From positions 1-34,041 of the forward strand of contig DAOTVO010000035.1 of NCBI GenBank assembly GCA_034436335.1: 34,041 bases of DNA, in the 5' to 3' direction. The notes under the pieces were generated by a model that was given only the letters and a program-made list of their open reading frames with translations, had not been told where the DNA came from and ran no database searches. Each line of letters begins with the position of its first letter. Position 1 is the first letter of the stretch. Below, one piece after another: positions 31,444 through 34,041 of the stretch. Both the position numbers and the translations under genes were made by a program. The DNA is from UBA877 sp034436335. Its GTDB lineage: Bacteria > Chloroflexota > Anaerolineae > Anaerolineales > Villigracilaceae.

Positions 31444-33234
31444 TTACAACTCGCAGTAACGCTCAATGCGATTGGCGATGACGGCCAGACTGTCTTCCCA
31501 GAACTTGCGGGAGCGGATGTCGATACCGAAACGGGCGGCCAAGTCAGCGGCGGCGGCTTCGCCGGTGGAGGCCAAGAGCGCCTTGTAGTCGGGGATGAAG
31601 TCCGCGCCGCGCTGCTGATAGATGGCGTAGAGGCCGATGCCAAACAGCAGACCGAACGCATAGGGGAAATTGTAGAAAGGCAAACCGCCGTAATAGTAGT
31701 GCGGCTTCCAGGTCCACATGTAGGGATGGTAAGCCGCCAGGTCGCCATAGGTGGCCTTTTGGGCGCGTTCCATGATGTCGCACAGGTCATCGGGCGAGAG
31801 TTCCGACTTCTCGCGGCGCTCGAAGACCTCCTTCTCGAAGAGGAAGCGCGAGTAGATGTCCACAATCACCTGCGCGTCGCCAATCAACTGCGTCTCCAGA
31901 ATGGCCAATTCGGCTTGCGGGTCTCGCGTCTCGGCCAAGATTGCCTGCATCACAATGGTCTCGCACAGAATGGAGGCGGTTTCGGCCAGTGTCATCGGGG
32001 TTTCCTGTTGCATCTCGGTCTTGCCTGCCTGGTAAGCGCAGTGATTGTGAAAAGCATGACCAAGTTCATGGGCAATGGTGCTGACCTGATCAAGCGTACC
32101 GTCGAAGTTGCACAGCACACGGCTTTCCTTGACCAGCGGCACGCCCATACAGAACGCGCCGCCGCGCTTGCCCTCGCGCTGTTCGGCGTCTATCCAGCGG
32201 TTGTCGAAAGCATGGCGGGCGAAGTCGGCCAGTTCAGGCGAGAATTTGCCGAAATTGGCGACGATGAAATCACGGGCTTCGTCGAAGGTGAAAGTCTTTT
32301 CGGATTTGCCGGCCGGAGCGAAGATGTCCCACCAAGCGAGTTTGTCCTTGCCCATGCGGCGCGCTTTGACGGTGAAGTATTTGCGAAAAACCGGGAAAGA
32401 GGCATCCATCGCGCCAAGCATGGCCTCTAACGTAGCACGGTCTATGCGCGCCATGTCGAGCGCCTGATGCAGAGCATCGATTCGGCCGCGTTTACGATTG
32501 AGGGTGTTGGCCCAGCCCTTGACGCCGTTCATACAGGCCGCTAGCGGTTCGCGGACCGATTTCCAGGCCTCCAGTTCCGCTTCATAGGCGCGGCGGCGGA
32601 CGGCTTCATCCGGGTGTGAGTGCAGGTTGATGAGCGCCGGCATGGGCAGTCTGCGGGTCTGACCGTCGAGTTCGAAATCCACCGTCAATTGGGAAGTGAC
32701 CGTCCCCTGCAGTTTGCTCCAGGCATTCGTGCCGCTCAGGCCAAGTTCGGCGGCCAGGGCTTCTTCGGCCTCGCTCATCATGTATTTCGACTGCTCGGCC
32801 GTCTCGCGCAGGGCAAAGGCATGGTCACGGGCGATCGGATTGGACTGGATAATCTCCTCCAATACGGGAGTCAGTTTGCCCACCCAGGCCTGGAACTGGT
32901 TGCCCAGCATTTGCAGGCGCACGGCGGTCATCTGGAACTCGGACATCTTTTTCGCCGCCAGTGTGTTGTGCGAATCGGTCGTGACGAATGACATAATGAA
33001 AGCGCGCAGAGTGCCGCTCAGTTCCGAAAGGGCGTTGAAGCGCTCGATACCCTCTCCAACCAACGCGCCGAGTTCGGCCACGGGGGTCTTGACGCTGGTC
33101 GGCGAAACTTTCTCCTTGAAGAAAGTCTCCAGGCTTTCGATCTGGTTCTTCATGGACAGGAAAGCCTCAGCGTATTCTTTTGATTCGAGGGAGGGATAAA
33201 CGTTCGAGAGGTCCCAGCGGGGAGGCAGACTCAT
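31444..33234 (-). CDS. M3-family oligoendopeptidase (PepF-like)
   Basis: 596 residues, the usual length. The zinc site is HELGH with His389, Glu390 and His393 in TIAHELGHAFHNH, and a downstream glutamate in LAETASILCE as third ligand. The N-terminal alpha-helical half (LPPRWDLSNVYPSLESKEY) is the oligopeptidase F type. It is cytoplasmic (no signal peptide) and should cleave short peptides. AAGGAG lies 6 bases before the start. No operon partner; the divergent-looking gap to the Rrf2 gene holds a terminator that ends the Rrf2 gene. No transport or peptide uptake genes are near. Confidence 0.93.
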   Translation of the reverse strand: MSLPPRWDLSNVYPSLESKEYAEAFLSMKNQIESLETFFKEKVSPTSVKTPVAELGALVGEGIERFNALSELSGTLRAFIMSFVTTDSHNTLAAKKMSEFQMTAVRLQMLGNQFQAWVGKLTPVLEEIIQSNPIARDHAFALRETAEQSKYMMSEAEEALAAELGLSGTNAWSKLQGTVTSQLTVDFELDGQTRRLPMPALINLHSHPDEAVRRRAYEAELEAWKSVREPLAACMNGVKGWANTLNRKRGRIDALHQALDMARIDRATLEAMLGAMDASFPVFRKYFTVKARRMGKDKLAWWDIFAPAGKSEKTFTFDEARDFIVANFGKFSPELADFARHAFDNRWIDAEQREGKRGGAFCMGVPLVKESRVLCNFDGTLDQVSTIAHELGHAFHNHCAYQAGKTEMQQETPMTLAETASILCETIVMQAILAETRDPQAELAILETQLIGDAQVIVDIYSRFLFEKEVFERREKSELSPDDLCDIMERAQKATYGDLAAYHPYMWTWKPHYYYGGLPFYNFPYAFGLLFGIGLYAIYQQRGADFIPDYKALLASTGEAAAADLAARFGIDIRSRKFWEDSLAVIANRIERYCEL

Positions 33235-33307
33235 GACGACTCCTTTTGAAAGTGAGATAATCCAAGTATACCAAACTGCTTAAAAAAAGATGAAAGTCGC
33301 CCAAAAC

Positions 33308-33336
33308 AAAAAACCTGCCGATTTTCAGGCGGCAGG
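33308..33336 (-). terminator. Terminator of the Rrf2 gene
   Basis: On the minus strand CCTGCCG pairs with CGGCAGG over a 9-base loop, followed by TTTTTTGTTTTGG. It lies 23 bases past the Rrf2 stop. Confidence 0.85.
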
Positions 33337-33359
33337 CTCAGAGATTTGGCAAATCAAGA

Positions 33360-33755
33360 TTATTTCACAAGTTGGGCAAACGTAGTTTCGCGCAAGCGTC
33401 TGGTAAGCAATTCCTGGGCTTCGACCCAGATGGGATGCATGGCGCATTCATCGGAAAATTCACAACTGCCGGGGTCGCCAACGCACTCGTTGAGCAGAAT
33501 GGGCCCGTCAATGGCCTCCACCACTTCGAGGAGAGTGATTTCTTCAGGTGGACGCGCCAATATGACGCCGCCACGCGCGCCGCGGGAGGTGTGCACCAAG
33601 CCGCTGATAGAGAGTTGCGAGATAATCTTTGCCAAAAAAGACGGCGGTATTTTCATTTCCTTCGCCACCGTGCTGGTAGCGGCACGCTGGTTACCCTGCC
33701 GGGCAAGGTAGCGGACAGCGCGGATGGCATAATCGGCTTGTCGGGTGATCTGCAT
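33360..33755 (-). CDS. Rrf2-family transcriptional regulator with three-cysteine cluster motif
   Basis: 131 residues. A winged helix covers residues 1-70 (TRQADYAIRAVRYLA, ATSTVAKEMKIPPSFLAKII, SRGARGGVILARPP). The cluster loop has Cys91, Cys98 and Cys104 (ECVGDPGSCEFSDEC), the spacing of Fe-S-binding members such as NsrR, IscR and RsrR. It therefore probably senses nitric oxide, redox state or Fe-S status, with a fourth ligand from elsewhere. Which of these it is cannot be told. GAGGAA lies 6 bases before the start. No isc/suf genes are adjacent. Palindromes in the upstream region are candidate autoregulatory sites. Confidence 0.92.
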   Translation of the reverse strand: MQITRQADYAIRAVRYLARQGNQRAATSTVAKEMKIPPSFLAKIISQLSISGLVHTSRGARGGVILARPPEEITLLEVVEAIDGPILLNECVGDPGSCEFSDECAMHPIWVEAQELLTRRLRETTFAQLVK

Positions 33756-33814
33756 AGATTCCTCTATTCAGGCAATTTTCATCGAATTGTATTAATATCC
33801 CATCTCTCCCACAA

Positions 33815-33843
33815 GTGATGTAGGTCACACTTCAAATATGACC
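33815..33843. promoter_or_regulatory. Candidate operator: CRP/FNR-like and GGTCA palindromes upstream of the Rrf2 gene
   Basis: GTGA (33815-33818), six bases, TCAC (33825-33828) followed by A gives AGTGA-N6-TCACA, close to the CRP core TGTGA-N6-TCACA. Overlapping it, AGGTCA (33822-33827) and TGACCT (33839-33844) are exact inverted arms 11 bases apart. They lie 60-90 bases before the Rrf2 start. Confidence 0.45.
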
Positions 33844-33889
33844 TTTTACTCCGATTAATATAAAAAATATCTTTTTTTAGTAACTCACC

Positions 33890-34039
33890 TTACGCAGCCA
33901 AATGAGCGGGATTGAGTTTCCGTAACTCGGCATAAGCGGCATGGATGGCGTGCAAATACAGTTTAGACTTGAGAGCAAAGTGATTGAGTTTGGTGTTGCC
34001 TTTACCCTTATGGGCACACGTGAGCAGTTCGAGTTTGAC
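33890..34039 (-). pseudogene. IS701-type transposase, C-terminal end (cut by window edge)
   Basis: Read on the minus strand from 34039 to TAA 33892-33890 it gives 49 residues including LNHFALKSKLYLHAIHAAYA and ELRKLNPAHLAA. This is the usual C-terminus of IS701-like transposases, and the family matches the relic at 277-580. The N-terminal part lies outside the window, so intactness cannot be judged. The bases 33845-33889 between it and the Rrf2 operator region are AT-rich and would contain the element end. Confidence 0.72.
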
Positions 34040-34041
34040 AT

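Noticed and set aside
1..34041. CRISPR arrays, tRNA and rRNA genes
   Set aside because: No regularly spaced direct repeats and no cloverleaf or rRNA-like stretches were seen by eye in the intergenic regions; a tRNA search tool was not available to confirm.

Overview
The window looks like chromosomal DNA from a Chloroflexota bacterium, most likely an Anaerolineae-type lineage. This is inferred from the gene mix: GC-rich coding DNA, several lipoproteins with Pro/Thr linkers and SH3b domains, a multi-GAF histidine kinase, a CHASE2 adenylate cyclase, a Rieske/cytochrome b module whose subunit IV is fused to cytochrome c, and a T-box in front of a lone trpB2. It cannot be assigned to species from sequence alone. 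Both ends lie in insertion sequences: an ISAs1-type transposase C-terminus at the left and an IS701-type transposase C-terminus at the right.

Layout. 1-1081: IS and gene debris, namely an ISAs1 end, an IS701 N-terminal/middle relic and a GH130 glycosidase C-terminal relic, followed by hairpin repeats. 1082-2044: SH3b lipoprotein. 2313-5318: a Fur-family regulator, then a nickel/cobalt ECF transporter (CbiM with fused PDGLE/CbiN-like part, CbiQ, CbiO). 5319-7894: repeats, a promoter with a strong hairpin, a tryptophan T-box riboswitch, a small ORF and trpB2. 7964-13142 (minus): a FIST-domain sensor protein and a 1337-residue membrane histidine kinase, almost overlapping. 13710-17314 (plus): a small membrane protein, a CBS-pair protein, a membrane protein with a PH-like tail, an MFS exporter and an FMN-split-barrel-like protein. 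17378-25047 (minus): an envelope signalling cluster of SH3b lipoprotein, FecR-domain lipoprotein, CHASE2-adenylate cyclase and an unrecognised 695-residue lipoprotein. 25294-27866 (minus): menaquinol:cytochrome c reductase (Rieske, cytochrome b6-like, subunit IV-dihaem cytochrome c fusion). 28048-31370 (plus, divergent): succinate dehydrogenase sdhCDAB. 31444-33755 (minus): oligoendopeptidase F-like M3 peptidase and a three-cysteine Rrf2 regulator.

How the parts work together. SDH delivers electrons from succinate to the quinone pool, and the divergent Rieske/b operon oxidises quinol and passes electrons to its own attached haems, so 25.3-31.4 kb is a respiratory block. The metal transporter next to a Fur-type repressor suggests metal-dependent uptake control. 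The T-box carries a UGG specifier and a UGGC acceptor-binding bulge, both matching tRNA-Trp, so trpB2 is predicted to be induced when charged tRNA-Trp runs low. The cyclase cluster could turn an envelope signal into cAMP, and a GTGA-N6-TCAC (CRP-like) site occurs upstream of the Rrf2 gene, although no CRP gene lies in the window.

The less ordinary items are: a family of short imperfect-palindrome elements in the intergenic regions, tandem palindromes at the regulator/cbiM junction, a conflict between the ribosome binding site and the metal-binding N-terminus of CbiM, a cytochrome b6 with Thr in place of the haem-ci cysteine, and a cyclase gene that starts without a Shine-Dalgarno directly behind a terminator. 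No tRNA, rRNA or CRISPR array was seen.
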